A stretch of DNA of 64,000 nt from JAJEFO01 sp965208685 (GCA_965208685.1 CBDBPL010000007.1:682001-746000); one strand, 5' to 3'; positions 1-9,685 are shown, counted from the first letter of the stretch. Notes: a model not told the origin generated them from the letters alone. Numbers and translations are program-made.

Positions 1-315
1 GGCGCACCCGACATGGCCCTTGGTCGGATTGAAGCCGTCATGAGCGTCAAGATTGTCGGTCTGCGTCGCAGCTGCGAAGGCGGCTCCCGGCATCGAGGCC
101 GTCCGGCCGTCAAAGAGAAGGGTGGCCGTCTCGGCGGGAGTGCCCGCCGCAAGAAACCGCACCGCGTGGTCGCGGGCGATGCGTCCGGCGTCAAGCCGTG
201 CGGAACCCGCCGTGACGCCGAGCGTGTCAATGAGCAGCGTGGCCGCGAAGTCGAGTGCGCTTTCCGGCACGTCGGGCGTGCCAAGCACGAACTCGGCGAG
301 ATCATCAGGGTTCAT
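1..315 (-). CDS. MmgE/PrpD family protein, N-terminal part (runs off the left edge)
   Basis: The reading frame starts with ATG at 315 and continues past base 1, so only about 105 residues are visible. The segment DNLDAHDGFNPTKGHVG matches the conserved region of MmgE/PrpD proteins (2-methylcitrate dehydratase and related lyases or isomerases), where a D-HDG element precedes a PTKGH loop. The start codon overlaps the stop of the racemase-family gene upstream by four bases (ATGA), so the two are probably translationally coupled and share one operon. The family acts on hydroxy or unsaturated carboxylic acids; the substrate here is unknown. The C-terminal domain cannot be checked. Confidence 0.85.
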   Translation of the reverse strand, partial: MNPDDLAEFVLGTPDVPESALDFAATLLIDTLGVTAGSARLDAGRIARDHAVRFLAAGTPAETATLLFDGRTASMPGAAFAAATQTDNLDAHDGFNPTKGHVGCA

Positions 316-1055
316 GTGCGGGGCCTTTCGAGGAGCGCGCCGAATCCCGGAACGGGTTCATCGATTCCAAGGCGGCGAAGCGCCTCGTGCATCATGGCCT
401 GGTTTGAACATATCGCGGGCTTGCAAAGGGCCCGTTCGAGCCGCGCGACGGATTCGACGCTGCGCATGTCCGTGCAGGAGAGAACGACGGCATCTGCATC
501 GTCGTGGTCGGCGCGGATTCCGGAGGCGATGACCTCGTCGGGAGTCATCGCGCCCTGATCCTCGTTGCTGAGCGGTTCAGTGACTTCTGATCGCTGGACG
601 GTTTCGATGCCTGCCTCGGCAAGGAATGCGACGGCCATGTCGTTGATTGCCTGGACATAGGGCGAGGCAAGTCCGACCTTCTTGGCGCCCAGCACCTGGA
701 GTGCGGAGACGAGTGCGCCCGCGGCAGTCACCGTCTCGACGCCGCTTACGGACTTGGAGCGGGCCGCGAGCTTCCTGTCAAAGTCGGGCCCGTGTGCAAG
801 CGTTGCCGAAGTGCAGCCGTAGAGGATGATGTCGGGTCTGACGCCCGTGAGGAGGCGGAGCGGTTCGTCGATGTCCGATGTGCCGAGCCCCTGCATCTGG
901 GACTCGTCCGGTATCCGCTCCGCGTCATATCCACCAAGGCGGGCTGAGTGGACGGAGATGCCCGGAGGACTCATGAGCGTCATGTCCGGCTCGAGATTCG
1001 TGTTCGTGAAAGGGACGAGAAGTCCCAGCCGGGCTCGTCCGCGGGATGGTTTCAT
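312..1055 (-). CDS. Asp/Glu racemase-superfamily protein, maleate isomerase/arylmalonate decarboxylase-like
   Basis: The protein has 247 residues from the ATG at 1055. That start overlaps the upstream stop by four bases and is preferred over an ATG 21 bases further upstream. Two cysteines in typical positions for the superfamily are visible: Cys81 in YGCTSA and Cys194 in VLSCTDM. The N-terminal GLLVPFTNTNLEPD strand-loop resembles maleate cis-trans isomerases and arylmalonate decarboxylases. Such enzymes use the cysteine pair for isomerisation or decarboxylation of small dicarboxylates or hydantoin-like substrates. It sits in a coupled operon with HyuA/HyuB and an aminotransferase, so a hydantoin, dicarboxylate or N-substituted amino acid pathway is likely. 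The exact reaction is not evident from sequence. Confidence 0.85.
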   Translation of the reverse strand: MKPSRGRARLGLLVPFTNTNLEPDMTLMSPPGISVHSARLGGYDAERIPDESQMQGLGTSDIDEPLRLLTGVRPDIILYGCTSATLAHGPDFDRKLAARSKSVSGVETVTAAGALVSALQVLGAKKVGLASPYVQAINDMAVAFLAEAGIETVQRSEVTEPLSNEDQGAMTPDEVIASGIRADHDDADAVVLSCTDMRSVESVARLERALCKPAICSNQAMMHEALRRLGIDEPVPGFGALLERPRT

Positions 1056-2134
1056 GGCGTATCTTCCCTGATCCATGTCTCAAGCAGGGAGATGGCATTG
1101 TCCAGTTCCCTTGCCGGACCGATCGTCATGCGAAGGCAGTGGGGAAGTCCCGCGGCACCCTGCGCACGCACGACGGCACGTCCGGAACGGAGCCGTGCCT
1201 CGGCGGAGCGCGCACGTTCCTGCGTTTCAAGATCCAGGAGAAGGAAGTTGGTGCTGCCGGAAAGACAGCGCATGCCCAGCGCGGCCAGCTTCGCTGCCGC
1301 CTGGTCACGTCGTTCGGCAGTCATGGCGCAGGTCTCGCGCATGTACGCATCGTCCTGCAGCGCAGCTCGCGCGGCGGCCTGCGAGATGGCGGTGACGTTG
1401 CTGGGGTTCAGGACCTTTCGGACCTCGACCGCAATCCCTGCCGGAAACGTGCCCCATCCCACGCGGCAGCCCGCCAACCCGTACGCCTTGGAAAACGTGC
1501 GCAGGATGACCGTGTTCCCTGTTGCGGCCATGTCGAAGACGGGCGCATCGAGATGATCGGCGAATTCGCCGTAGGCTTCGTCAACGACGAGCAGGATGTC
1601 CTCGCGGAGACTGCCGCGAAGACGGCGGATCTCGCCTGTCGGGATGCGGGTTCCGGTCGGGTTGCCGGGATTGGCAAGGAAGACGCAGCCGGTATCCGGC
1701 CGGACGGCTTCGAGAAGGGCGTCTGCCGACGCCGTGCAGCCGGATTCGGGCGCCGTGTCGAACCGGGCCTCGCTTGCCTGCGCAGCGCTGCGAAAATACG
1801 GGTAGGCGTGTTCAGGTGCAAGAACCGCGCGGTGCGGGCCGGCAAACGCACGCGCCAGGCAGCTGATCAGCTCGAGTGAGCCGCTGCCGCAGAGGATCGA
1901 GTCAGGGTCGAGGCCGTGCCGCGTTGCAATCGTCGAACGCAATGCGGTCCACTCGGGATCCGGGTACAGCGCCGCATCGGCCATGGCAGCCACGACCGCT
2001 TCGAAAGCGCCCGGGCAAGGCGGACGGAAACTCTCGTTTTGCGCGAGCGAAGGTGCAGGATGGCCGTCCGGCCCCGAGAGGTCGGCCAGAGCGTAGGGCG
2101 CCATCGCCGCGACATGCTTCCGTGCACGGGTCAC
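1052..2134 (-). CDS. PLP-dependent aminotransferase, histidinol-phosphate aminotransferase-like
   Basis: A 360-residue fold-type I aminotransferase. NPGNPTG lies near residues 155-161, DEAY near 185-188, and the PLP-binding lysine is in FSKAYGLAG (about Lys216). Length and motifs fit the HisC/class I-II group. The start is a GTG at 2134 that overlaps the hyuB stop (GTGA), and its own stop overlaps the next start (ATGA). The context is catabolic rather than histidine biosynthesis, since no other his gene is nearby, so it is probably a HisC paralogue acting on another amino donor. Threonine-phosphate decarboxylase-like activity cannot be excluded but nothing nearby suggests cobalamin synthesis. 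Confidence 0.85.
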   Translation of the reverse strand: MTRARKHVAAMAPYALADLSGPDGHPAPSLAQNESFRPPCPGAFEAVVAAMADAALYPDPEWTALRSTIATRHGLDPDSILCGSGSLELISCLARAFAGPHRAVLAPEHAYPYFRSAAQASEARFDTAPESGCTASADALLEAVRPDTGCVFLANPGNPTGTRIPTGEIRRLRGSLREDILLVVDEAYGEFADHLDAPVFDMAATGNTVILRTFSKAYGLAGCRVGWGTFPAGIAVEVRKVLNPSNVTAISQAAARAALQDDAYMRETCAMTAERRDQAAAKLAALGMRCLSGSTNFLLLDLETQERARSAEARLRSGRAVVRAQGAAGLPHCLRMTIGPARELDNAISLLETWIREDTP

Positions 2135-3780
2135 GGAGTCCGTCCATAGGCCCGTCGCGCGGCATCCGGGCTGACAAGTCCCGCTAGCACGTCGCCTTCG
2201 AGCATGACGGGCGGGCGCTTGTCAGGAGCGCCAAACCCGCCACCGCCCGGGGTTTCGAAGATCAGGCGCTCGCCAGGCCTGATGCGAATCTCGCCCTTGC
2301 CCGGCAAATCTGGTCCCTCCTCGCCGATCCGGATGCGCCCCGGCGCGCCGTCCTGGCCCTTGCTGCGGCCACGCGCCGGGTTCCTCACCCGTTCGACGGA
2401 GAGGAACAGGAGCAAGTCCTGGTTCAGCGCCGGACTGATCTCGATTCGCTGCCCAAGTCCGCCGCGCATCCGGCCGGGGCCGCCAGAATCCGTGCGCAGT
2501 TCGCGACGGTGAAACAGGACCGGTGCCACCGCCTCCGTGGTTTCCACCTGGCTGCCCCAGACGCCGCTTGGAAAGGCCGTGGCCGAGAGCCCGTCACGTG
2601 CTGGCCGTGCGCCTGTGCCGCCGTTGAAGACGAGCTCCAGGGCAAACTGGACGTCTCCTCGTTCACCCGCTTCGGGCGCATGCCGGAGCGGGAGGTCGTA
2701 CATGCAGGACGCGCCCTCGGCAGGAACCTTGTCGGGAAGTGCCTGCGCCAGGCATCCGAAGACCAGATCGGGCGTCATCTGCCCAAGCGCATGGCGCATT
2801 GCAACCGGCGACGGCGGCCTGGCATTCAGTATGCAGCCGGGCGGTCCCGTGACACGGAAGGGCTCGAGCGAGCCGGCATTGTTGGGAATGTCGGGGCCGA
2901 TGATGCAGCGAAGGGCGAAGACGGTGTATGCGGTGGCATAGTTCAGCGGCACGTTGATGCCCTTCGGGGCGCACGGGTCGGTGCCGGCAAAGTCGACCAG
3001 CACGTGGTCCTCCGCAATGGTGAGGGCGGCGCGCAGCGTCAGCGGGCGGTCATAGCCGTCCACGGTCATGGCGCTCTTCCATGTCCCCTTCGGCAGCTCC
3101 GCGATGATGTCGCGCGCACCCCGGCGTGAGGTCTCGATGATGTGGCGCGAGAGGTCCCGGAGGTCGGCAAGACCGAACTCATCCATTGTCTGGCACACCC
3201 GTGCTGCACCGACCTCGCAGCAGGCAATCAGCGCATAGATGTCGCCCTCGTTGGCGATCGGTTCGCGCGAGTTCGCCTTCACGATGTCGAGCAGGAGGCC
3301 GTTCACCTCGCCGGCCTCCACCAGCTTGCATGGCGGTATCATGAGACCTTCGTCGTGGATGTCCGAGCCCTCCGGGCCCATGCCCTGTCCGCCGAGATCC
3401 ACAAGGTGCGACGTGCAGGAGGTGAAGCCCACGAGGCGGCCGTCATGCATGATGGGCATCATCAGGAGAAAGTCGTTCAGGTGACCGGACGCGATCCACG
3501 GATCGTTGGTCATGTAGATGTCCCCGGGACGCATGTCTTGATCCGCAAAGCGGGCGCGGAGAAATTCCACGGCCATTGCCATCGTGTTGACATGCCCGGG
3601 CGTGCCGGTCACGGCCTGGGCGAGCATCCGGCCTTCGGCATCGAAGATTCCGGCCGAAATGTCACCGCATTCGCGCACGATCGGGCTGAACGCGGCGCGC
3701 ATGAGAGCCTGGCCCTGTTCCTCGACAACGGCGAGCAGCCTGTCCCAAAGAACCTGAAGTCGCGTGCTGTCCATTGTCAT
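2131..3780 (-). CDS. hyuB: Hydantoinase B/oxoprolinase family protein (HyuB)
   Basis: A 549-residue homologue of N-methylhydantoinase B, the partner of HyuA in ATP-dependent opening of cyclic amides such as N-methylhydantoin or 5-oxoproline. The N-terminal part (RLQVLWDRL, ECGDISAGIFD, DPWIASGHLNDF) and the C-terminal glycine-rich ETPGGGGFG motif are typical. The start was set at the ATG at 3780, which overlaps the hyuA stop (ATGA); a longer frame upstream only runs inside hyuA. HyuA and HyuB are expected to form a cytoplasmic complex. Acetone carboxylase-type proteins share the fold, but the pairing with a 699-residue HyuA favours a hydantoinase or oxoprolinase. Confidence 0.9.
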   Translation of the reverse strand: MTMDSTRLQVLWDRLLAVVEEQGQALMRAAFSPIVRECGDISAGIFDAEGRMLAQAVTGTPGHVNTMAMAVEFLRARFADQDMRPGDIYMTNDPWIASGHLNDFLLMMPIMHDGRLVGFTSCTSHLVDLGGQGMGPEGSDIHDEGLMIPPCKLVEAGEVNGLLLDIVKANSREPIANEGDIYALIACCEVGAARVCQTMDEFGLADLRDLSRHIIETSRRGARDIIAELPKGTWKSAMTVDGYDRPLTLRAALTIAEDHVLVDFAGTDPCAPKGINVPLNYATAYTVFALRCIIGPDIPNNAGSLEPFRVTGPPGCILNARPPSPVAMRHALGQMTPDLVFGCLAQALPDKVPAEGASCMYDLPLRHAPEAGERGDVQFALELVFNGGTGARPARDGLSATAFPSGVWGSQVETTEAVAPVLFHRRELRTDSGGPGRMRGGLGQRIEISPALNQDLLLFLSVERVRNPARGRSKGQDGAPGRIRIGEEGPDLPGKGEIRIRPGERLIFETPGGGGFGAPDKRPPVMLEGDVLAGLVSPDAARRAYGRTP

Positions 3781-5876
3781 GGCAATGTTCCTTCCTGCCG
3801 GGTCATCCAGATGTTCCCGGCCCCGTCCACCCTTGCGTCGAAATCTGCGCTCACCAAGGTCGTCGTCTGTGGCTCCGTGACCAGTGCCGGCCCCGAAAGG
3901 CGGGCGCCGTCCGACAGGTTCGCGCGGTCGTAGACTGCGGCTTCGCGCCATTCCCCGGTGACGTCGCAGAGGATCATCCGGGATCCGGCGGGATTCGCGG
4001 TGGACGGAGCCGCTGCGGCGGGCGCCGGGTCGATTCCCGGAACCTCCGAGGCGAGATGAATTGCCCAGTTCAGAATCTCGATCTTCATGTCCGGAACAGT
4101 GCGGCTGAACTGGCGCCGGTACTCGGCCTCGAAGGTGCGGCGGAGGCCAATCGCATCGGGCGGCTCCAGGTCGCGCGGAGGGACGGTGACCTCGATCTCG
4201 TGGCCCTGTCCATGATATCGCATGAAGGCGACGCGGCGCTCGGTCAATGGCCCGTCCGGTGCGCCGGCCCTGACGACAGTGCGCGCTTCGCTGGCCATGT
4301 CTCGGAAGAACCTGTTGATTGCGTCGACGTCGAGGGATTCGAGCGTCGTGTATCGCGACCGGACGATTTCGAAGGAAACCGGTGCGTGAAGGAATCCCAC
4401 GGCGGAACCGACACCAGGGTTCCTTGGAACGACAACAGTGCGCACACGGGTTCGCCGTGCGAGGCGGGTGGCATGAAGCGGACCGTTGCCGCCGATGGCG
4501 ATCATGACGTGGTCGTCAAGGTTCCTGCCGGATTCCACTGCGTGCATCCGTCCGGCGTTCGCCATGTTCTCGTCCACGATCTCGGTCACGGCAAACGCCG
4601 CGCGGTCGGGATCGAGGCCAAGGGCGTCACCGACCTCGCTCTTCAGCGCCGCCGTGGCAGCACCCGGATTCATGCTTATGCGGGACTCGGCGAAGCCGTG
4701 GGGCGCAATGAGCCCTTGCACGATGTCGGCATCCGTGACCGTGGGCTGCTTGCCGCCGTTCCCGAAGGCAGCCGGCCCAGGGTCCGCACCTGCGCTTTGC
4801 GGTCCGACGCGAATCCGGCCGAGCCGGTCAACGCCAGCGATCGAGCCACCGCCGGCGCCGATTTCGATCATCTCGATGACCGGAATGCGTACCGGCATGC
4901 CCGAACCCTTGATGAACCGCTCGGCGCGGGCGATCTCGAATCTCCGCGCGGTCTGGGGCCGGAAGCCGTTGATCAGGCAGAGCTTGGCCGTCGTGCCGCC
5001 CATGTCGAAGGAAAGCACCTTGCCCTTGGCGGTCTCGCGGGCAAGCCGCGCAGCCAGGATCGCGCCGCCGGCCGGGCCTGATTCAATGAGCCGCACCGGG
5101 AGACGCGACGCGGTTTCGAGAGTGGCCATGCCGCCGCTCGCGGTCATCATCAGGATGGGGCAGGCCAGTCCCTCGGCCCGGAAGCGCGTCTCGAAGTCCG
5201 CGAGATATCGCGACATGAGCGGCTGGATGTAGGCATTTGCGACCGTGGTGCACAATCGGTCGAACTCGCGCGCTTCGGGGCTGACCTCGTGGCTGACTGA
5301 AATCACCAGATCCGGCAGCGTCGCGCGGAGCATGTCGCGGAGCCGCAACTCGTGGGTCGGGTTCGCGTAGGAATGAAGCAGGCAGATGGCGACAGCCTCG
5401 ATTCCATCGGCTTCAAGCCGCCCAGCCAGCGCCGCCACCGCACTTTCATGGAACGGGACGAGTTCCTCGCCGCGTGCATTCATCCGCCCGCCCACGGTGA
5501 ATGCCCGTGTCCTGGGCACGATCAAGTCAGGCTTTTCGAGATTGATCGCATACTGGCTGTAGCGCCGCTCGTAGGCAATTTCGAGGATGTCGCGGAAGCC
5601 TTCGGTCGTGATCGAGCCGACCTTCGCGCCTCGGCGTTCGATCAGGGCATTGGTGGCGAGCGTGGTGCCATGGATGAAGCCGCCGACTTGGTTCCAGGCT
5701 GCCGAGGCCGCAGTCAGTGCATGACGGGCGCCCTCAATGGCGCCAAGCGCCGGCTCTGCCGGTGTCGTCGCGGTCTTGGTCGTTGCCAGGATTCGACCGT
5801 CACCGTCGACGAGGACGGTGTCCGTAAAGGTTCCTCCGATATCGATGGCAAGGCGCAGGGCGCGTGGCGATGGCAT
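3777..5876 (-). CDS. hyuA: Hydantoinase A/oxoprolinase family protein (HyuA)
   Basis: A 699-residue ATPase subunit of the hydantoinase/oxoprolinase family. The N terminus carries the phosphate-binding signature DIGGTFTDTVLVD just after the chosen ATG at 5876. Further family motifs are HGTTLATNALIERRG, a central SGPAGG, SFDMGGTTAK and a GGNGPLH stretch, consistent with the Hydant_A_N and Hydantoinase_A domains. The enzyme couples ATP hydrolysis to ring opening of cyclic imides together with HyuB. The longer frame back to 5993 lacks family similarity. About 255 bases without a convincing gene separate it from the DMGDH-like gene upstream, so a separate promoter is possible. Confidence 0.92.
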   Translation of the reverse strand: MPSPRALRLAIDIGGTFTDTVLVDGDGRILATTKTATTPAEPALGAIEGARHALTAASAAWNQVGGFIHGTTLATNALIERRGAKVGSITTEGFRDILEIAYERRYSQYAINLEKPDLIVPRTRAFTVGGRMNARGEELVPFHESAVAALAGRLEADGIEAVAICLLHSYANPTHELRLRDMLRATLPDLVISVSHEVSPEAREFDRLCTTVANAYIQPLMSRYLADFETRFRAEGLACPILMMTASGGMATLETASRLPVRLIESGPAGGAILAARLARETAKGKVLSFDMGGTTAKLCLINGFRPQTARRFEIARAERFIKGSGMPVRIPVIEMIEIGAGGGSIAGVDRLGRIRVGPQSAGADPGPAAFGNGGKQPTVTDADIVQGLIAPHGFAESRISMNPGAATAALKSEVGDALGLDPDRAAFAVTEIVDENMANAGRMHAVESGRNLDDHVMIAIGGNGPLHATRLARRTRVRTVVVPRNPGVGSAVGFLHAPVSFEIVRSRYTTLESLDVDAINRFFRDMASEARTVVRAGAPDGPLTERRVAFMRYHGQGHEIEVTVPPRDLEPPDAIGLRRTFEAEYRRQFSRTVPDMKIEILNWAIHLASEVPGIDPAPAAAAPSTANPAGSRMILCDVTGEWREAAVYDRANLSDGARLSGPALVTEPQTTTLVSADFDARVDGAGNIWMTRQEGTLP

Positions 5877-6131
5877 GGAGCGGGTTCCGAATGTTCGGGT
5901 TGCAAGTCTGGCCGGGTCGGTGGCTGCTGCCAAAGGCGCAGCCGTCGGGCCACGAGATCGCAGCCGGTCGACCTGCGAAGCGTCGCGATGCACCTTATGG
6001 CAGGCATTTCGTCACGAGGCTCGTTCCTCCATATGTGCCGACGTTGGAAAGAAACGGCACTTCCGTCAATGAAAATCACGCGCCGAAGCGCGTTGTGCCA
6101 GTTTCCGCCATGCCGATCCTCGCCAAGCCCT

Positions 6132-8591
6132 TCATCCGTCGGTCCTCGGCAGTTTCGAGGCCGGGTCATGGGCGGCCTCTGACAGAATTCGCCCCCGTCG
6201 GGGCGTTCCGGCGACCACCACCTCGACCTCCGCACCGGGCATGTGTGCGGCCTGATCGATATAGGCGAATGCCAGTATCGTGCCGACGCTGTGGCCGTAG
6301 GCAACGGATGTCGTGGCGCCGATGACCTGTCCGTCCCGCAGCACGGCCTCGCCGCCATGCCCGTCATTGACGCCATCGGGCTCGATTTCAAGATAGGCGC
6401 AGATCCAGGGCAAGGTGCCCTCGGAGGCGGCCTTGGCGCCGCGTCTCGTTGCGTCTGCGCCGAGATACTCCTTGTCGAGGCTGACGAACGCCATGACGTC
6501 GGCCTCGGGAAGCGTCACCTCGTTCGTCAGTTCGCGCGCGCCCTTGAACGCCTTCTCCATCCGCAGGGCGTTCATCGCAAAGCTTCCGTAGTCCGCGATT
6601 CCGTGCTGTGCCCCAGCGGCCCGGAGGGCTTTGTACACTGTCCGGCAGGCGTCGTTCGGCATGTGGAGCTCCCAGCCAAGCTCGCCGGCATAGGACATTC
6701 TGAGAGCCAGCAGCGTGTGGCCGGCAACCGTGATGTCCTGCGCCGAAAGCCAGCGAAAGCCGACGTTGGAAAGGTCGGCATCCGTGCAGGCACTCAGCAC
6801 GTCTCGCGCGCGGGGTCCGCTCAAGGCCAGCGCCGACCAGGATTCGGAACGCGAGGTGATCGTCACGTCCTCCCCGGCGAGGTGGTTGCGCAGGTGGTCG
6901 ATCAGGACGTTCTCGAAGAACGCGGCGCAGACAAGGTAGTAGCGCTCGGCATTCAGGCGCGTGATCGTGGTTTCGAGCTCGATCCGTCCGCGCCGGTTCA
7001 GCATGTGGGTGAGCGCCACCGATCCGTCCCTGGAAGGCAGCCGGTTCGCGACGAGGCGATCCAGGAAGTCGCCGGCCTGGGAACCGGCGACCTCGACTTT
7101 CGTGAACGCCGTGATGTCCATGATGCCGACCCGTTCGCGGACCGCCCGCACCTCCTCGCCAATCATGTCGTGCACGACGTTTCGGGGGAAAGAGTAGTGG
7201 TCGCGCTGCGCGACGCCGTCTCTCGCAAACCAGCGCGGACGTTCAAAGCCAAACACCTCCTCATGCACTGCCCCCTTTGAATGGAGAAGGTCATGGACGG
7301 GCGAGGGCTTGACTGGTCGGCCGGCGAGGCGATTGAAATCCGGATACGGGATTTCGTGGCGCAGGCAATAGTCCTCGTGCGCCTTCGTCACTTGCCAAGA
7401 CTCTGTCGCGTAGGGCCCGAATCGGCGAGGATCTAGCTCGCGCATCGAGATGTCCGCCGCACCGTGGACCATCCATCGCGCCAGTTCCCTGGACAGGCCC
7501 GGGCCCCATCCGATGCCGATCTGCGTGCCGCAGCAGCACCAGTAGTTGCGCGCGCCCGGCACAGGTCCGATCAACGGGTTGCCGTCCGGCGGATGGCTGA
7601 TCGCGCCGTGGACCTCCCGCACGATGCCGAGATCTGCAAGAACAGGCATCCGGTCGAGGGCGTTGACGAGCCAGGGCATGATGCGGTCGTAGTCGGCGTC
7701 GAACAGTTCGTTCTCGGCCTCCCAGGGGCAATGGTCGTGCCATACGGAATTCGGGTTCTCCTTTTCGTAGATCCCGATGAGACCCCGTTTCTGTTCCATC
7801 CGGATGTAGCCGGAGACCTGCCGGTCGTCGCGAACGACGGGGAGTTCCGTTTCCAGATCCTGGAATTCCGGCACGGGTTCGGTGACCAGGTAGTGATGCG
7901 TCATCGAGGTCATGGGCAATTGCAGGCCCGACCACTCCCCCATCTGCCGGGCATAGGTGCCGCCCGCGTTGACCACATGTTCGCACGTGATCGTGCCCCC
8001 CTCGGTCTCGACCAGCCATTCTCCGGCATCGTTCAAGGAGATGTTCAGGGCGCGACAGCGGCGGAAGATCCTGACTCCCAGCTGTCGGGCGCCGGTTGCA
8101 AGAGCCATGGTCGCGTTTGACGGATCGACGTGGCCGTCATCCGGCGTGTAGAGAGCGCCAAGCACGCCGTCGAGGTTGTAGAACGGGTGCTTGCCGGCAA
8201 TGAATTCCGGGTCGACGAGTTCGATGTCGAAACCAAGTGCGCGGCCGACCGAGAGCGTCTGGCGAAGCCAGTCCATTTCGTCCTCGACATAGGCCAGCCT
8301 CAGCGAGCCGCATCCGTGCCAGGTAACCGGCTGCCCGGTTTCCTGCTCCAGCAGTCCGGCATAGAGTCCGATGTTGTAGTCGACCATCCGCCCGAGGCCG
8401 TATGAGCTGGTGGAGCGCGTGATCTGTCCGGCCGCATGCCAGGTCGAACCGCTGGTCAGTTCGGCCTTTTCCAGGAGCACGGTGTCGTCGCCCCAGCCCT
8501 CATGGCCGAGATGGTACGCGAGGCCGCAGCCCATGATTCCGCCACCGATGATGACGACCCGGGCGTGGCTGGGAAGGTCTTGTTTTGGCAT
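6132..8591 (-). CDS. Dimethylglycine dehydrogenase-like FAD/folate enzyme (paralogue A)
   Basis: An 819-residue two-module enzyme. The N-terminal DAO-type FAD domain has the dinucleotide motif GGGIMGCGLAYHLG at residues 15-30 and TSGSTWHAAG, whose His is the covalent FAD attachment site in mitochondrial dimethylglycine dehydrogenase. The second half is a GcvT-like aminomethyltransferase domain (SGPRARDVL, SYAGELGWELHMP, ALRMEKAFK) that in the family captures the one-carbon unit on tetrahydrofolate. Likely substrates are dimethylglycine, sarcosine or another N-methylated amine. It is the first gene of the catabolic operon with hyuAB, and is one of three paralogues in this window. Substrate specificity cannot be read from sequence. 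Confidence 0.9.
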   Translation of the reverse strand: MPKQDLPSHARVVIIGGGIMGCGLAYHLGHEGWGDDTVLLEKAELTSGSTWHAAGQITRSTSSYGLGRMVDYNIGLYAGLLEQETGQPVTWHGCGSLRLAYVEDEMDWLRQTLSVGRALGFDIELVDPEFIAGKHPFYNLDGVLGALYTPDDGHVDPSNATMALATGARQLGVRIFRRCRALNISLNDAGEWLVETEGGTITCEHVVNAGGTYARQMGEWSGLQLPMTSMTHHYLVTEPVPEFQDLETELPVVRDDRQVSGYIRMEQKRGLIGIYEKENPNSVWHDHCPWEAENELFDADYDRIMPWLVNALDRMPVLADLGIVREVHGAISHPPDGNPLIGPVPGARNYWCCCGTQIGIGWGPGLSRELARWMVHGAADISMRELDPRRFGPYATESWQVTKAHEDYCLRHEIPYPDFNRLAGRPVKPSPVHDLLHSKGAVHEEVFGFERPRWFARDGVAQRDHYSFPRNVVHDMIGEEVRAVRERVGIMDITAFTKVEVAGSQAGDFLDRLVANRLPSRDGSVALTHMLNRRGRIELETTITRLNAERYYLVCAAFFENVLIDHLRNHLAGEDVTITSRSESWSALALSGPRARDVLSACTDADLSNVGFRWLSAQDITVAGHTLLALRMSYAGELGWELHMPNDACRTVYKALRAAGAQHGIADYGSFAMNALRMEKAFKGARELTNEVTLPEADVMAFVSLDKEYLGADATRRGAKAASEGTLPWICAYLEIEPDGVNDGHGGEAVLRDGQVIGATTSVAYGHSVGTILAFAYIDQAAHMPGAEVEVVVAGTPRRGRILSEAAHDPASKLPRTDG

Positions 8592-8823
8592 CGGCAGGAA
8601 TCGTCTTCGCGGGATGTTTCGCGGAACCTAAGTGCGCATTCAGGGCGTCGTCAACGCATTGGCAAGCAAGTTCCGTATGCGCCACTGAAGGCCGCCACCC
8701 CCTCCGCTCGTGCAGCTGCGGCAAACTGCCATTTCCGCATCTCGTCTGTCGCCGTCGAACCCATTTCCAGTCGCCATACGGGTTCCGCCGCAGCAAGAAA
8801 GTCTCCTCGCCAGCAGTATCCCA

Positions 8824-9685
8824 TTAATAGTCACATAGATTCAGCCGCTTGCCAGGTCCGTCCGGCTGGACGTGATGCTCCGTCGTGTCAAGAAGTTGAT
8901 TCAAAGTAGTTTTCTCGAAAACCGTGAGGCTCAGAATCTGTAGGATTGTGTGAAGGCTTTCCTCGATTTTCAGGCGCTTCCGCATGATCGCAACGATCAC
9001 GCAGACCGAGACGGCGATCCAGACCTGGCTCTTCACGGCGTTCCCCGAGGTGCCGAAGAAAGACTTTTTCCGAAGATGCTGCTTGATCCACTTGAAAAGA
9101 GTTCCACCTGCCACCTGGAACGGCAGATGTCTGCGACCGTCATGGCCGGCAGGGCGAAGTTGTCGGTCAGGAAGACCAGGGTCTTGTCGCGTTCCTGGTC
9201 GCGGTACTTGACCCGCCGCGTCTTGTCCGGGAAATCGGTCGCGCTGTTGATGCCATCCGGCCGCACGACCTGATCGCAGACGAGGCCGGTGCTGCGGTCC
9301 ACGGGCCGGGAAGCGCGTCATCGGGGTGGGCGTCCCGGGCAACGGACGCTGCGCGAAGTCGGCGTGGATCTTCCAGTCACGGGCATGGTTGGCGTTGGCG
9401 AGGGTGTTGCGGGAGTCAATGGTTGGCGTTGGCGAGGGTGTTGCGGGAAACTCCGCCGCGGATGCCCATGTGATACAGCTTTCCGGACTGGGCGCGCAGG
9501 CAGGTCTCGATGTCGCGCAGGCTGCTCCTGCAGGTGAGCTGGGCAAAGGCCATGCACCGGTACTGATCCGCGCAGCTGAACGCCTTTACGTACCGGTCGC
9601 CGCCGTACCGGGAGACGCACCGGTTGAACACGTGCCACGGGAGATGTCCCATGATCTGGGCGAAGACCAGGCTGCCGGAATGCAT
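8824..9685 (-). pseudogene. IS4-family (DUF4372-type) transposase, degenerate
   Basis: The start (ATG 9685) encodes a typical DUF4372 N terminus (VFAQIMGHLPWHVFNRCVSRY, then FAQLTCRSSLRDIE). The C-terminal third is also recognisable (CRSRWQVELF, FKWIKQHLRKKSFFG, WIAVSVCVIVAI). These pieces lie in different frames. The middle of the transposase, including the expected catalytic aspartate regions, is missing after a deletion near 9300. A 34-bp local duplication at 9385-9448 and further frameshifts break the frame, so the element is inactive. A second C-terminal fragment of a related element lies at 18993-19115. Confidence 0.85.
9385..9448. repeat. Short direct duplication inside the IS4 pseudogene
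   Basis: A 30-base sequence at 9385-9414 is repeated exactly at 9419-9448, separated by four bases. The repeat period of 34 is not a multiple of three, so it shifts the transposase reading frame. The intact frame would carry a single copy encoding SRNTLANAN. It looks like a slippage or short tandem duplication event during decay. Confidence 0.95.

Noticed and set aside
5877..6391. A frame overlapping the 3' end of the DMGDH-like gene and the start of hyuA
   Set aside because: It overlaps two well-supported genes and its translation has no conserved feature.
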